NCBI GenBank assembly: GCA_030844565.1
Contig: JAUUNK010000002.1
Span: forward strand, 45,505 to 109,504
Length of the DNA: 64,000 bases
Direction: 5' to 3'
DNA from: Bacteroides ovatus
GTDB taxonomy: Bacteria > Bacteroidota > Bacteroidia > Bacteroidales > Bacteroidaceae
Positions 24,098 to 33,928 of the stretch are shown here, in pieces (position 1 is the first letter of the stretch; each line of letters starts with the position of its first letter). The notes below the pieces were generated by a model. It worked only from the letters and a program-made list of their open reading frames with translations, made no database searches and was not told the origin of the DNA. A program made the translations under genes and the position numbers.

Positions 24098-25372
24098 TTA
24101 TAAGTCAAATCCGATGTCCCGTCGAAAGTTCTTGTTTTCAAAGTCGATGAGCGAAGCTGTCTCGTAGCTTTTGGCAAGGGCTTCTTCTTTGGTGTTGCCA
24201 TAAGAACATACGGCAATGACACGTCCGCCGTTGGTCATTACTTGTCCGTCTTTTGCAGCCGTTCCAGCATGGAAGATAATGCTGTCGGTGGTTGCGGCGC
24301 GGTCCAATCCTGTGATGGCATATCCTTTTTTATAAGCTTCGGGATATCCTCCGCTCACCAGCATAACGCATGCTGCTGTACGAGGGTCTATCACCAGCTC
24401 ATGCTCGTTTAGCCGGCAGGTGGCTACTCCTTCAAACAGTTCTACCAAATCACTCTGGATGCGTAGCATCACGCTTTCCGTTTCAGGGTCGCCCATGCGG
24501 ACATTGTATTCAATTACCATAGGTTCACCTTTCACGTTGATAAGTCCCAGGAAAATGAAACCTTTATAGACAATATCTTCTTCTTGCAATCCGCGAATAG
24601 TAGGTTCGATAATGCGTTGGCACACTTTCTTCATAAACTCGTCGTTGGCAAAAGGAACGGGAGTCACGCTACCCATACCGCCGGTATTCAAGCCTTTATC
24701 GCCCTCGCCGATGCGTTTATAATCTTTGGCTACAGGCAAGACTTTGTAGTGTTTTCCATCGGTCAGCACGAAAACAGAACATTCGATACCGCTCAGAAAT
24801 TCTTCAATAACTACCGTTGCGGATGCGTTGCCGAACATGCCGCCCAGCATTTCTTTCAGTTCCTTGCGGGCTTCTTCCAGTGTGGGGAGAATCAGCACGC
24901 CTTTTCCGGCACAAAGCCCGTCAGCTTTCAATACGTAAGGGGCTTCGAGTGTTTCCAGAAAAGCCAGTCCTTCGTCCAGTGTGGCAGAAGTTACGCTTTT
25001 ATAGCGGGCGGTAGGGATACCATGGCGTTGCATGAAACCTTTGGCAAACTCCTTGCTACCTTCGAGACGAGCGCCTGCAGCGGAAGGGCCGATTACTGTG
25101 ATATGTTGCAAAAGAGGATTGCTTTGGAAACGATCGTAGATACCTTCTACCAGAGGGTCTTCGGGTCCTACCACTACCATATTAATCTCTTCTTGGAGGG
25201 CAAAAGCAGTGAGATTGTCGAAGTCGGTTGCTTTGATGTCGACATTTTCGCCTACGGCAGCCGTTCCGGCATTGCCGGGAGCAATATATAGCTTTTCTAC
25301 TTTGGGGCTTTGAGCTATTTTCCATGCAAGGGCGTGTTCACGGCCGCCCGAACCTAAAAGTAATACTTTCAT
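24098..25372 (-). CDS. purD: Phosphoribosylamine-glycine ligase
   Basis: Second step of purine synthesis: joins glycine to phosphoribosylamine using ATP. 424 residues, full length. N-domain [17 protein letters not shown] (7-23), ATP-grasp region with [11 protein letters not shown] (about 148-158) and [13 protein letters not shown] (about 229-241), metal site [13 protein letters not shown] (about 288-300). Sits in the nine-gene minus-strand run, 73 bp downstream of the S9 peptidase gene. Confidence 0.97.
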   Translation of the reverse strand: MKVLLLGSGGREHALAWKIAQSPKVEKLYIAPGNAGTAAVGENVDIKATDFDNLTAFALQEEINMVVVGPEDPLVEGIYDRFQSNPLLQHITVIGPSAAGARLEGSKEFAKGFMQRHGIPTARYKSVTSATLDEGLAFLETLEAPYVLKADGLCAGKGVLILPTLEEARKELKEMLGGMFGNASATVVIEEFLSGIECSVFVLTDGKHYKVLPVAKDYKRIGEGDKGLNTGGMGSVTPVPFANDEFMKKVCQRIIEPTIRGLQEEDIVYKGFIFLGLINVKGEPMVIEYNVRMGDPETESVMLRIQSDLVELFEGVATCRLNEHELVIDPRTAACVMLVSGGYPEAYKKGYAITGLDRAATTDSIIFHAGTAAKDGQVMTNGGRVIAVCSYGNTKEEALAKSYETASLIDFENKNFRRDIGFDL

Positions 25373-25445
25373 CTTCTCCTTATATATTTGGTTCTTATTG
25401 TCTTATGAATATTGTTTTCTTCTTCTAAACTTCTATTATTCCGTT

Positions 25446-27584
25446 TTATAGATGGTCTTCAAAATAACGGGTGATAATGTGGTGCAAGTGTACCCTGTCC
25501 CGTCCTATGACATTGTGCTTATGGCACGGATAGAGGTACAAATCGGGATACGTGCGGGCATCTACACAAGCTTTCATGAACGATAACGTGTGTTGCGGTA
25601 CACAAGTGTCGTCGTGGTCATCGTGGATGAGGAGCAAGCGCCCTTTCAGGTGTCCGGCAAGGTTTTTCAGGTTACATTGTTTGTAGCCTTCAGGGTTTGT
25701 TTGAGGGGTGTCCATGTAGCGTTCGCCATACATCACTTCGTAATAGCCCCAGTCAATAACCGGACCTCCGGCAACACCTACTTTGAATATTTCCGGATAA
25801 CGCAGCAGAAGTGCCGTAGTCATGTGGCCACCGAAACTCCATCCGTGTACTCCGATACGCTTTCCGTCTATGTAGGGAAGGCTTTTCAGAAATTCGATGC
25901 CTTTCACTTGGTCTTTTCCTTCTTCAATGCCGAGGTGGCGGAAGGTGGCGTTCTCAAATTCCAGTCCGCGGTTACTACTTCCCCGGTTGTCGAGGGTAAA
26001 CATGATGTAGCCTTTGTTAGCCATGTAAATGTCCCAGCCACGAGCAGCGTTAAGGAAGCTGTTATCTACCATTTGGGCATGAGGACCTCCGTATACATAC
26101 ACAATCACGGGATATTTCTTATTCGGGTCGAAATCGGCAGGTTTCATCAGGCGGTAGTAAAGATCTGTTTTGCCGTCGGCTGCCTTGATAGTCCCTGTTT
26201 CAATGGACGGCATGCGGTATCCTTCATACGGATTCTTAGCGTTGAGCAGCGTGATGCTTTTACCATTGCGAGTGTCGGTAAGGGCGATGCAACGGGGAAC
26301 GGAAGGGGAGGTATAGCGGTCGATAACATACTGTCCCGAGCTACTTAACGTGGCGGTATGCATACCTTCGGCATTTCCAATAGGGGTGCATTTGCCATTT
26401 TTCACGTTGACGCGGAAAAGGTTGCTTTGCAGTGGTGAGTCCTGTGTGCTGGTGAAGATTATTTCTCGGTTCTTTGTATCGAATCCGACAAGGTTGCGTA
26501 CAATCCACGGTCCGCTAGTAAGTTGTTTGAGTAGTTTACCATCTGTGGTTCCCACATAAAAATGATTGTATCCGTCCCGTTGGCTTTGGTATATGAATTT
26601 AGTCTCATCCCATGGCAAGAATACAATAGGCTGCTGCGGCTCCACGTATTTAGGATGTTTTTCCTCAAATAGTGTGGCGATCAGTTTCCCTGTCTTGGTT
26701 TCGTATTGGCAAAGCTTGGCATGGTTCTGGTCACGATTTACTTCAATGAGATAGAGACTGTTTTCGTCCGGTGCCCAACTGATGTTAGTGAAGTAACGGT
26801 CGGTAGGATCTCCTGTCTGAAGATAGACAATTTGTTCCGTAGCGGGATTGTAGATACCCACGCTTACCTTGTGGCTAGTCATCCCCGCCATTGGATAACG
26901 AATGTTGTTCACTTCTCCCACACGGGTGGTAATATCTACCAGGGGATATTGGCTTACCATGCTTTCGTCCATCCGGTAGAAGGCAAGTAGATTTCCTTTC
27001 GGACTCCAGAAAGTACCTTTATTAATGCCGAATTCGTTGCGGTGTACCGATTGACCGCAAACAATTCCTACGGGCTCATTGGTCACAGCTTTCTCGTTGA
27101 CATATAAATTGTTATCTACTGTATATGCTACATTTCTTCCGGTGGGGCAGTAGTCGGTGTTGGTAGCACCTTGGGCGAGTTGGAGTTTCTCCACTACCTT
27201 ATTATTCTTAAAATTGTAGATTACGAACTGCCCGGGCAATTGCAAGAGCATTTCCTCCTTGTCTGCCCATGGAAAACGTACTGAATAGAAGTGCGACAAC
27301 TTGCTTAATCCTTCAGCTTCCAATGTTTTGTTTACTACATCGCGGGTGAGCAATACATGCTCTTTCCCTGTCTTGGGTTGGATGGCATACAATGTGTCGG
27401 TTTCCGGCTTGATACACGTATCGCCCCACCATTGCAGCCCGTAAAGGTTTTCTGCAAAACGATAGGTTTCGCCTCCGGGAATTAAATCTTCCAGGGTCAG
27501 TGTTTTCAGTTCTTGCGCCATGGTGTGTATACTAATTGTCAGCGTTAGCAGTAGCCATACGCTTTTTCTTATGGTGTTCGTCAT
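25446..27584 (-). CDS. S9 family dipeptidyl/prolyl-tripeptidyl peptidase (DPP-IV-like)
   Basis: 712 residues. Signal peptide 1-23 (ending SIHTMAQ), DPP-IV N-terminal beta-propeller about 40-460, alpha/beta-hydrolase domain about 480-712. Catalytic Ser in GWSFGGHMT (about 589-597), Asp in HDDHDDTCVP (about 655-664) and His in CHKHNV (about 689-694). Should cleave dipeptides or tripeptides after proline from peptide N-termini in the periplasm. Five bp separate it from the upstream methyltransferase gene. Confidence 0.93.
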   Translation of the reverse strand: MTNTIRKSVWLLLTLTISIHTMAQELKTLTLEDLIPGGETYRFAENLYGLQWWGDTCIKPETDTLYAIQPKTGKEHVLLTRDVVNKTLEAEGLSKLSHFYSVRFPWADKEEMLLQLPGQFVIYNFKNNKVVEKLQLAQGATNTDYCPTGRNVAYTVDNNLYVNEKAVTNEPVGIVCGQSVHRNEFGINKGTFWSPKGNLLAFYRMDESMVSQYPLVDITTRVGEVNNIRYPMAGMTSHKVSVGIYNPATEQIVYLQTGDPTDRYFTNISWAPDENSLYLIEVNRDQNHAKLCQYETKTGKLIATLFEEKHPKYVEPQQPIVFLPWDETKFIYQSQRDGYNHFYVGTTDGKLLKQLTSGPWIVRNLVGFDTKNREIIFTSTQDSPLQSNLFRVNVKNGKCTPIGNAEGMHTATLSSSGQYVIDRYTSPSVPRCIALTDTRNGKSITLLNAKNPYEGYRMPSIETGTIKAADGKTDLYYRLMKPADFDPNKKYPVIVYVYGGPHAQMVDNSFLNAARGWDIYMANKGYIMFTLDNRGSSNRGLEFENATFRHLGIEEGKDQVKGIEFLKSLPYIDGKRIGVHGWSFGGHMTTALLLRYPEIFKVGVAGGPVIDWGYYEVMYGERYMDTPQTNPEGYKQCNLKNLAGHLKGRLLLIHDDHDDTCVPQHTLSFMKACVDARTYPDLYLYPCHKHNVIGRDRVHLHHIITRYFEDHL

Positions 27585-27589
27585 ATTGT

Positions 27590-28930
27590 TTATTCCTCTT
27601 CTTTGGGTTTGGGTATTCGGGGTTCACGGTCTCCTCTGAATTCATGCGGAGTTCTTTGTTCACGATTGGGACGGGCGTCCGAATAGGGCTTTTTATCCCG
27701 GAAGCCCTCGTTGCGACGAGGGGAGTCGTTGCGGCGGAAGCTATCATCGCGTTGGGATGCACCTTCTTCTTCGTTCTCTTGGCTTTTGAACTCTTTAAAC
27801 TTTCCGTCGAATATCTGGTATTTGCGGAATTCACAGTCGAGTGAGCCATTGAAAAGCGGTATCTTCTGACTGGCTTTCAGTCCGATTTGGTCAAAGCATT
27901 CTTCGCGATAAGAGAGCACCCAGGCATCATTATTTACGAAGGCATGTTTCAGTCTTTCCCCTATCATCTGGTAAAGTCCCAGCAAATCGTGGGTCGAGAT
28001 GCGTTCGCCATAAGGTGGGTTCATTACAATGATTGACTTCTCTGCCGGTTGTTCGAATTGTTGGAACGGTTGTTGTTTTAAGACAATATCTTTGGATACA
28101 CCCGCAGCCTTGATGTTGCGCAGAGCTATTTCGTAAGCCTTCGGGCTGTTGTCGTAGGCATAAATCTTGTGGGTGAATTCCCGTTCCTGGCTGTCATCGT
28201 TGTAGATCTCATCAAACATATCTGCATCGAAATCACTCCACTTTTCAAAGGCAAACTCCTTGCGGAATACGCCCGGAGCGATGTTGCGGGCAATCAGCGC
28301 AGCTTCGATAGGAATGGTGCCCGAACCGCACATAGGGTCGATAAAGTCGCATTCGCCTTTCCATCCCGTCATTAATATCATGCCGGCTGCCAGCACTTCG
28401 TTCAAAGGCGCTTCAACAGCTTCCTGGCGGTATCCGCGACGGTGAAGAGACTCGCCGGAGGAATCGAGACTAAGTGTGCAGGTAGTTTGTGCGATATGGA
28501 TGTTTAACAATACGTCCGGTTTGCTGATGCGGACAGAGGGCCGTTGCCCATGCTTTTCACGGAAGTAGTCTACGATGGCATCTTTCACCTTATAAGAGAC
28601 AAACTTAGAATGGCGGAATTCTTCGCTAAACACTACTGCGTCTACGGCAAAGGTCTTATTCAAGTCCAAAAAGTCTTCCCAATGAATTGCTTTAATTTGT
28701 TCGTACACTTCGTCCGCGTTGGTAGCTTTGAATTGTTTGATAGGCTTCAGGATACGGATGGCGGTGCGCAGGCAAAAGTTTGCCTTGTACATCATTTGTT
28801 TGTCACCCGTAAAAGATACCATTCGCCGGCCTATTTGTACGTCGTTGGCTCCCAGTGTTGTCAATTCCTCCGCCAGTACCTCTTCCAGCCCTTGGAAGGT
28901 TTTGGCAATCATTTCAAATTGTTCATCCAT
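27590..28930 (-). CDS. THUMP-domain rRNA methyltransferase (RlmL N-terminal type)
   Basis: 446 residues. THUMP domain about 45-155, then a class I SAM methyltransferase with DPMCGSGTIPIEAALIARN (about 197-215) and the amino-methylase motif NPPYGER (about 303-309). By homology it makes m2G in 23S rRNA. The last ~75 residues are a charged, low-complexity tail with repeats of RRND/RRNE and many Arg, Asp, Glu and Pro, probably disordered and RNA-associating. Confidence 0.9.
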   Translation of the reverse strand: MDEQFEMIAKTFQGLEEVLAEELTTLGANDVQIGRRMVSFTGDKQMMYKANFCLRTAIRILKPIKQFKATNADEVYEQIKAIHWEDFLDLNKTFAVDAVVFSEEFRHSKFVSYKVKDAIVDYFREKHGQRPSVRISKPDVLLNIHIAQTTCTLSLDSSGESLHRRGYRQEAVEAPLNEVLAAGMILMTGWKGECDFIDPMCGSGTIPIEAALIARNIAPGVFRKEFAFEKWSDFDADMFDEIYNDDSQEREFTHKIYAYDNSPKAYEIALRNIKAAGVSKDIVLKQQPFQQFEQPAEKSIIVMNPPYGERISTHDLLGLYQMIGERLKHAFVNNDAWVLSYREECFDQIGLKASQKIPLFNGSLDCEFRKYQIFDGKFKEFKSQENEEEGASQRDDSFRRNDSPRRNEGFRDKKPYSDARPNREQRTPHEFRGDREPRIPKPKEEE

Positions 28931-28957
28931 ATACTATTAATTCTTTGTTCTAGTCTA

Positions 28958-29857
28958 CTACTTTTTTGCTTTGGTTTGTACGATGCGGGCTCCTGCAGGG
29001 ACGTTTTCGGTAACCCAGATATTACCTCCTACTGTGGCGTTTTCTCCGATAGTGACACGCCCCAGAATGGTGGCGTTGGAATATACAATCACGTTGTCTT
29101 CCAAGATAGGATGCCGGGGAATGCCTTTGATAGGTTTGCCGTCAGCGTCGAGTGGGAAACTTTTAGCACCCAATGTCACTCCCTGATACAGCTTTACATG
29201 GTTACCGATAATGCTGGTAGCGCCGATTACCACACCTGTGCCGTGGTCGATGGTGAAGTGAGTGCCTATTTTTGCTGCGGGATGTATGTCGATTCCTGTT
29301 TCGCTATGCGCCATTTCAGTGATGATACGCGGGATGAGCGGAACACCCAGTTCCAATAACTCGTGTGCAATGCGGTAATTGCTGATAGCGCGTATGGCAG
29401 GATAGCATGAAATCACTTCTCCATAACTTTGTGCGGCAGGGTCTCCATTGTAGGCAGCTTCCACGTCGGTGGCGAGTACACGCCTCATGTGTGGCAGTTT
29501 ACTGATAAACTGTGCAGCGATTCGTGCAGCCTCTTCCCTTCTTGATTCTGTGCACGAGCTGCATTCTTCTGTGCTTCCAAAGCATAGTCCGGCTAGTACT
29601 TGCTCGGTCAGTAAATTGAACAACTTCTCGGTGTTGACTCCAATGTGGTAATTAATTGTCCTGCTATTGACTGTGGAGATTCCAAAGTATCCTGGAAAAA
29701 GAATAGATCGTGCGAGTTCGATAATTTCTTGCAAAGCCCGGGCGGAAGGCAGAGGTTCGCCATCTTTGTGTTGATGAAACAGTCCTTTATAAGATTCGCT
29801 TTCCGAGAGCTCATCGACTGCCTGTGTCAAAATGTGAGTGAAGTTCAGTGGACTCAT
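28958..29857 (-). CDS. cysE: Serine O-acetyltransferase
   Basis: Makes O-acetylserine from serine and acetyl-CoA for cysteine synthesis. 299 residues: helical N-terminal region 1-185, then left-handed beta-helix hexapeptide repeats from about 190 (GIDIHPAAKIGTHFTIDHG, about 189-207; GVVIGATSIIGNHVKLYQGVT). The catalytic His/Asp are in the DHG region. Longer than E. coli CysE, typical of the EpsC-like form. First gene of the long minus-strand run, with a strong promoter. Confidence 0.93.
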   Translation of the reverse strand: MSPLNFTHILTQAVDELSESESYKGLFHQHKDGEPLPSARALQEIIELARSILFPGYFGISTVNSRTINYHIGVNTEKLFNLLTEQVLAGLCFGSTEECSSCTESRREEAARIAAQFISKLPHMRRVLATDVEAAYNGDPAAQSYGEVISCYPAIRAISNYRIAHELLELGVPLIPRIITEMAHSETGIDIHPAAKIGTHFTIDHGTGVVIGATSIIGNHVKLYQGVTLGAKSFPLDADGKPIKGIPRHPILEDNVIVYSNATILGRVTIGENATVGGNIWVTENVPAGARIVQTKAKK

Positions 29858-29891
29858 TGAGGTTCCTGGTTCTTATATAATTAATTGGCTA

Positions 29892-29923
29892 CAAAGATAG
29901 AAAGAAATTGATTATCTCACAAA
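29892..29923 (-). promoter_or_regulatory. Promoter of the cysE run
   Basis: TTTG (29923-29920) and TATCTTTG (29899-29892) on the minus strand with a 20-bp spacer, close to consensus. Gene spacing suggests it may serve cysE through the metal ATPase gene, although the 73-bp gap before purD could hold another start. Confidence 0.7.
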
Positions 29924-30019
29924 TAGATACTCTAAGAAAAAAGTCAGTTAATTTGGCGGCAGATTCTCCTTCTTTCTCTTCGTTCCTCAAGTTCGGCGAA
30001 TCTTTCATGTCTCATTGCT

Positions 30020-30049
30020 TTTGTCGTATTGATAAAAAAACTATTTTTG
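30020..30049 (+). promoter_or_regulatory. Promoter of the histidine kinase operon
   Basis: TTTG (30020-30023) and TATTTTTG (30042-30049) with an 18-bp spacer. The predicted start site is only about 7 nt before ATG 30062, giving a very short leader. Confidence 0.55.
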
Positions 30050-30061
30050 CCAGATTCTAAC

Positions 30062-32113
30062 ATGAAATATATGATGACGAGGCATAGGGGGCTTAATGGA
30101 TTTGCAACCGTTTGGATATTTTTATTGCTGGCAATAGTGGGGTGTGGGATAAAAGGCTCTCACCAACCTATCTCTCATGAAGTGAAAGTGGACTCATTGG
30201 AGAAGGAAATGCAGGATTCTCTTTTCGCCAATCCCGCTTATAGCCGTGCATTGTTGCGCCATGCTTTGAGCCAGGCAGAGGATAGCCTGGCTCATTACCG
30301 ATTACTGAGTATGTATGCCAAAAGTTTCTTTGTATCTTCTGATTTCGACTCCATTCGATACTACAATCGACCCGTCAAACGATGGGGACGGATGGTGGCA
30401 CCTTCCCCCCAGGTATGCGACATACTTTCCGAAGTGTACAATATGGAGGGGAACGTATGGATGCAACTCAATCAGCCTGACTCTGCCATCTGTGAATATC
30501 GACAGGCGTATGACTATCGTAGACAGGGAAAACGAATCGGGCTTCTACCGGACATCTGTATTAATCTGGCGGATGCAAACGTCCATAAAGGGCAATTGGA
30601 CTATGCTGCATCTTATTACCGCCGTGCTCTCTTCCTTTGCGATTCTCTGGCATTGCCGGAACATTCTAAGTTTCCTATCTATTATGGATTGGGACAAACT
30701 TATATGGACTTGCGTGATTTTGAACTATCCAACCAGTATTATGAAATGGCAGGCCGTTTCTTTCCGGAAATGAATGTGAGTGAGAAATGGATATATCTAA
30801 ATAACCGGGGTAACCATTTTTATTATAAAAAAGATTATTGGCAAGCATTGGGTTATATGAGACGTGCGTTGGAGGTGGTGGAACCTTATTCGCAGATGGT
30901 ATTCGAACGAAATCTAACGAAGCTCAATCTGGGAGAACTTTATGTACTTACTGATAATCTGGATTCGGCGCGGATGTGCCTCAACGAGGGGTTGCGCTTC
31001 TTTTCTTCCATTCAAAATAATTCGGCTATTTACTATGTGGAAACGCAAATGATTGAACTTGCCTTGAGGGAAGGAAACACAGCTTTGGCACGACAAATGA
31101 TTGAACGTACTGTACCCGATAGCCACATTGATGCCAATATGCTGAATATACGTAATCAGTATCTTCAACATTACTTCGAAAGAACGGGGGACTATAAGCG
31201 GGCATACGAATATCTGAAACGAGATATAGAACTCAGTGACTCGGTGCGCAACGAAAGGGTGCGGACACGAGTGGCTGAACTGGATATGCGTTACCGCCAG
31301 GATACCATCGTCCTTCGCAAGGAGATGCAGATTGAAAGGCAAGCAGGCGAGATGCGAGTACTCAAACTGAGCGTGTATGTATGGATACTTATCTGTTTGT
31401 TACTTGCAGTGGCATTCGGCATTAGCTTCTGGTATATGCGCAAGAAACGGGAATTTTTACGTGAACGTTTCCTGGGGCAGATAAATCGTATGCGTATGGA
31501 AAATATACGAAACCGTGTTTCTCCACATTTTACTTTTAATGTGTTGGGGCGAGAAATCAGCCAATTTAAGGGACCGGAGGAAAAAAAAGACGGGCTGTTG
31601 CAACTCGTGCAACTTCTACGCAAAAGTCTTGAGTTGACCGAGAAACTCAATATCCCCTTGCAGGAAGAGCTCGACTTTGTGAAGACTTATATCAATCTGG
31701 AACATAGTAGGCTGGGAGAGGATTTCAGTTGGTCGCTTGAGGTAGAGGAGGGGATAGATACCACTGCGACTGTCATTCCTTCAATGTTGATACAGATTCC
31801 TGTGGAAAATGCTATCAAGCATGGGTTACATGGCATCGAAGGCATAAAGACCTTACAAGTAAGGGTGAAGCGTGAAAGGCAGGGGGTGAAGATTACCATC
31901 ACCGACAATGGTCGGGGTTATCTGTCCCATACCATGTCCGAAACGCGTGGTACGGGCACAGGGCTTAAAGTGCTTTATCAGACTATTCAATTGCTGAACG
32001 CTAAGAATAAAGAAGAGAAAATAGAATTTGAAATAATCAACCTGGCAAATGAAGAGCAAACCGGAACACGTGTTTCGGTTTATATTCCTAGCTATTATTC
32101 GTATGATTTATGA
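30062..32113 (+). CDS. TPR-containing LytS-like sensor histidine kinase
   Basis: About 683 residues from ATG 30062 (ATG 30071 is an alternative; an in-frame TTG at 30029 lies upstream of the promoter and is rejected). Lipobox-like LLLAIVGCG near the N-terminus, TPR repeats about 60-390, coiled region, membrane helix about 440-462 (VYVWILICLLLAVAFGISFW), then a His_kinase domain with the phospho-acceptor His489 in SPHFTFNVLG and an HATPase region (ENAIKHGLHGIEG, DNGRGY). The stop overlaps the response regulator start (ATGA). The signal is unknown; TPRs imply a protein or peptide partner. Confidence 0.92.
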   Translation: MKYMMTRHRGLNGFATVWIFLLLAIVGCGIKGSHQPISHEVKVDSLEKEMQDSLFANPAYSRALLRHALSQAEDSLAHYRLLSMYAKSFFVSSDFDSIRYYNRPVKRWGRMVAPSPQVCDILSEVYNMEGNVWMQLNQPDSAICEYRQAYDYRRQGKRIGLLPDICINLADANVHKGQLDYAASYYRRALFLCDSLALPEHSKFPIYYGLGQTYMDLRDFELSNQYYEMAGRFFPEMNVSEKWIYLNNRGNHFYYKKDYWQALGYMRRALEVVEPYSQMVFERNLTKLNLGELYVLTDNLDSARMCLNEGLRFFSSIQNNSAIYYVETQMIELALREGNTALARQMIERTVPDSHIDANMLNIRNQYLQHYFERTGDYKRAYEYLKRDIELSDSVRNERVRTRVAELDMRYRQDTIVLRKEMQIERQAGEMRVLKLSVYVWILICLLLAVAFGISFWYMRKKREFLRERFLGQINRMRMENIRNRVSPHFTFNVLGREISQFKGPEEKKDGLLQLVQLLRKSLELTEKLNIPLQEELDFVKTYINLEHSRLGEDFSWSLEVEEGIDTTATVIPSMLIQIPVENAIKHGLHGIEGIKTLQVRVKRERQGVKITITDNGRGYLSHTMSETRGTGTGLKVLYQTIQLLNAKNKEEKIEFEIINLANEEQTGTRVSVYIPSYYSYDL

Positions 32114-32907
32114 AGACCGAGGAAAAACCAAAAGAAGTAATCGAGTTACCGTGTTATAAAGTAGTAATTGTAGATGACGAGCGTACTGCTATCGATTGTT
32201 TGCGTCGTGCTTTGGTAGCTTATCCGGAGTTTGAGGTGAGAGGGACGGCACCTAATGGCACGAAAGGAAGGAAAGCAATCATGGAATTGAGACCGGACTT
32301 GCTGTTTCTGGATGTAGAATTGCCCGATATACAAGGAATACGTTTGCTGAGCGAAATGCGTGACGACGTGCTTTGGGATATGAAAGTCGTGTTTTACACC
32401 GCTTACGATAAGTACCTTTTGCAGGCTTTGCGTGAATCGGCATTTGATTATTTACTGAAGCCTTTCAATCCGGAAGACCTGGAAGTAGTACTCGACCGTT
32501 ACCGGAAGACTATGCTATCCTTACAACCTCCCACTTCCTTTGCCACTTCTATTACGGCACTTATGCCGAAGAGAGATACTTTTATGATTGGCACTGTCAC
32601 TGGTTTTAAGCTGCTCCATGTAGAAGAAATCGGCTATTTCGAATACTTGCGTGACAAACGCCTCTGGCAAGTTACCCTCTTTAATCAAGCGCGGCTAACG
32701 TTGAAGAACAATACGCGGGCAGAAGACATCATTGGATATTCCGAGTCATTTGTGCAGATTAGTCAGTCGGCTATCATCAATGTTAACTATCTGGCACTCA
32801 TCAGTGGAAAACAGTGTCAGATGTATCCGCCATTTAATACCAAGGAGGATTTGCTTATCTCCCGAGGCTTTCTGAAAGCCTTACAAGATAGGTTCCCTCT
32901 CATCTAA
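32110..32907 (+). CDS. LytTR-family response regulator
   Basis: 265 residues. Receiver domain about 16-135 with acidic pocket VDDE, phospho-acceptor Asp68 (FLDVELPD) and Lys in LLKPF. LytTR DNA-binding domain about 155-262 (FMIGTVTGFKLLHVEEIGYFEY, YSESFVQISQSAIINVNYL). Translationally coupled to the kinase. It probably controls genes elsewhere, or the short RNA just downstream (inference only). Confidence 0.94.
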   Translation: MKTEEKPKEVIELPCYKVVIVDDERTAIDCLRRALVAYPEFEVRGTAPNGTKGRKAIMELRPDLLFLDVELPDIQGIRLLSEMRDDVLWDMKVVFYTAYDKYLLQALRESAFDYLLKPFNPEDLEVVLDRYRKTMLSLQPPTSFATSITALMPKRDTFMIGTVTGFKLLHVEEIGYFEYLRDKRLWQVTLFNQARLTLKNNTRAEDIIGYSESFVQISQSAIINVNYLALISGKQCQMYPPFNTKEDLLISRGFLKALQDRFPLI

Positions 32908-32987
32908 TTTTTTGCCAGATAAACTTTTTTTTCAGCCGTTTGCTCTGCAAATGTGGCGAGATAAGCGTCCTAGCCCTATTCATGGGG

Positions 32988-33018
32988 TTGACGCGCTACT
33001 TCTTTTGTGCTATCTTTG
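32988..33018 (+). promoter_or_regulatory. Promoter of a putative small RNA
   Basis: TTG (32988-32990) and TATCTTTG (33011-33018), spacer 20 bp. About 80 bp after the response regulator stop. Confidence 0.7.
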
Positions 33019-33023
33019 CGCAA

Positions 33024-33142
33024 AAGATAATGGAGAACTTAACTTTTTAGTCAATATGAAAAAGACTGAGTTGCATGGGGAATGGTGCACATATTTTCTA
33101 CTGGTTGGGTTACCGGAGCGCTGTTTGGGGCTCCGGTTTTTT
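33024..33142 (+). ncRNA. Putative ~120-nt small RNA
   Basis: Bounded by a consensus promoter and a strong terminator. An ATG at 33057 opens a frame, but it runs straight through the terminator stem and beyond, so it is not a convincing gene. No homology recognised. It lies between a LytTR regulator and a convergent small secreted-protein gene. Confidence 0.5.
33112..33142 (+). terminator. Terminator of the putative small RNA
   Basis: 8-bp stem ACCGGAGC / GCTCCGGT (33112-33119 and 33130-33137) followed by six T. Confidence 0.85.
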
Positions 33143-33145
33143 CAT

Positions 33146-33194
33146 AAAAAAACAACTGGCTGGAAGTTACACTTGGGTAATCTTCCGGCCAGTT
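33146..33194 (-). terminator. Terminator of the DUF3836 gene
   Basis: Stem AACTGGC-GGAAG / CTTCC-GCCAGTT (33154-33166 and 33182-33194) with one mismatch; on the minus strand it is followed by a run of seven T (33152-33146). Confidence 0.8.
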
Positions 33195-33253
33195 TAGAGT
33201 TAGGGAATGTATTTTTAGGGTATGTTTTCCCGCCATACGGGAAGAGAGTATTT

Positions 33254-33649
33254 TTATAAACTGGTATCGTCCATAGTGACAGTCATTTCCGGTACAAGTA
33301 CGTATGCTTTTTCTTTTTTATTCCATTTATAGTAATTGGCTGTTACTGTCTTTCCTGCATAAGTATAGTTGATGCGCAGGTCGTTTTCCCATTTATTTTT
33401 TTGGCTATTCCATTTCAGGGTTTCGCTTTCGGTCATTCGTTTGTTATCATCGTACTTATAATTGTACTTCATATAATTTGCCAGGGAACTACCTTCCATC
33501 TTGTAAACAGTCTGTCCCACCATCACTCCGTCTACTTCTTCCGGATTATAAATTAAATTACCATCATAGTTGCGGGCCGAAGCGGTGAAACTACTTAAGA
33601 AAAGAACTACTGTCAGAACTACTACATTGAAAAATACTTTTGCTTTCAT
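33254..33649 (-). CDS. DUF3836 family secreted protein
   Basis: 131 residues. Signal peptide 1-25 (FLSSFTASA). The rest is a small beta-rich domain with repeated YxYDDNKRMTESETLKWNSQ-type segments, as in DUF3836 proteins that are numerous in Bacteroides. The function is unknown; it is probably periplasmic. It is a single gene with its own terminator. Confidence 0.8.
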   Translation of the reverse strand: MKAKVFFNVVVLTVVLFLSSFTASARNYDGNLIYNPEEVDGVMVGQTVYKMEGSSLANYMKYNYKYDDNKRMTESETLKWNSQKNKWENDLRINYTYAGKTVTANYYKWNKKEKAYVLVPEMTVTMDDTSL

Positions 33650-33712
33650 GGTCTTTTTAATATTATTGAGTTGTACTTTCTATTTTCTATTATTATGTCT
33701 TTTATTACGCTG

Positions 33713-33720
33713 CAAAGTTA
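33713..33720 (-). promoter_or_regulatory. -7 element of the DUF3836 gene
   Basis: TAACTTTG on the minus strand, about 65 nt before the ATG at 33649; -33 not evident. Confidence 0.45.
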
Positions 33721-33818
33721 CATATAAATTGGATATTGATGCATTTATAAACAAAGTTTTTAGCAAAATGTTATTTGCTCTGTTGGAGGATTACTTTCAA
33801 AATGGTGAGATAAATGAT

Positions 33819-33847
33819 AAAAAAATACCCGGTAGTGGTGCTACCGG
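33819..33847 (-). terminator. Terminator of polA
   Basis: Stem CCGGTAG / CTACCGG (33829-33835 and 33841-33847) with a 5-nt loop, followed on the minus strand by a T-run; 82 bp beyond the polA stop. Confidence 0.8.
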
Positions 33848-33928
33848 ATTTAAGTTGAATCCTTCCGTTGTCAACAGAAAGAGTTTTCTTACTTTTTGAA
33901 TGCTTCGTTAATTAATGTTAGAAGCGTT

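Noticed and set aside
27536..27849. Overlapping small frames at the S9 peptidase/methyltransferase junction
   Set aside because: They are shadows of the low-complexity Arg-rich tail of the methyltransferase.
32912..33259. 115-codon plus-strand frame after the response regulator
   Set aside because: It crosses two strong terminators and a consensus promoter, and its sequence looks non-coding; the region is better read as a small RNA unit plus terminators.
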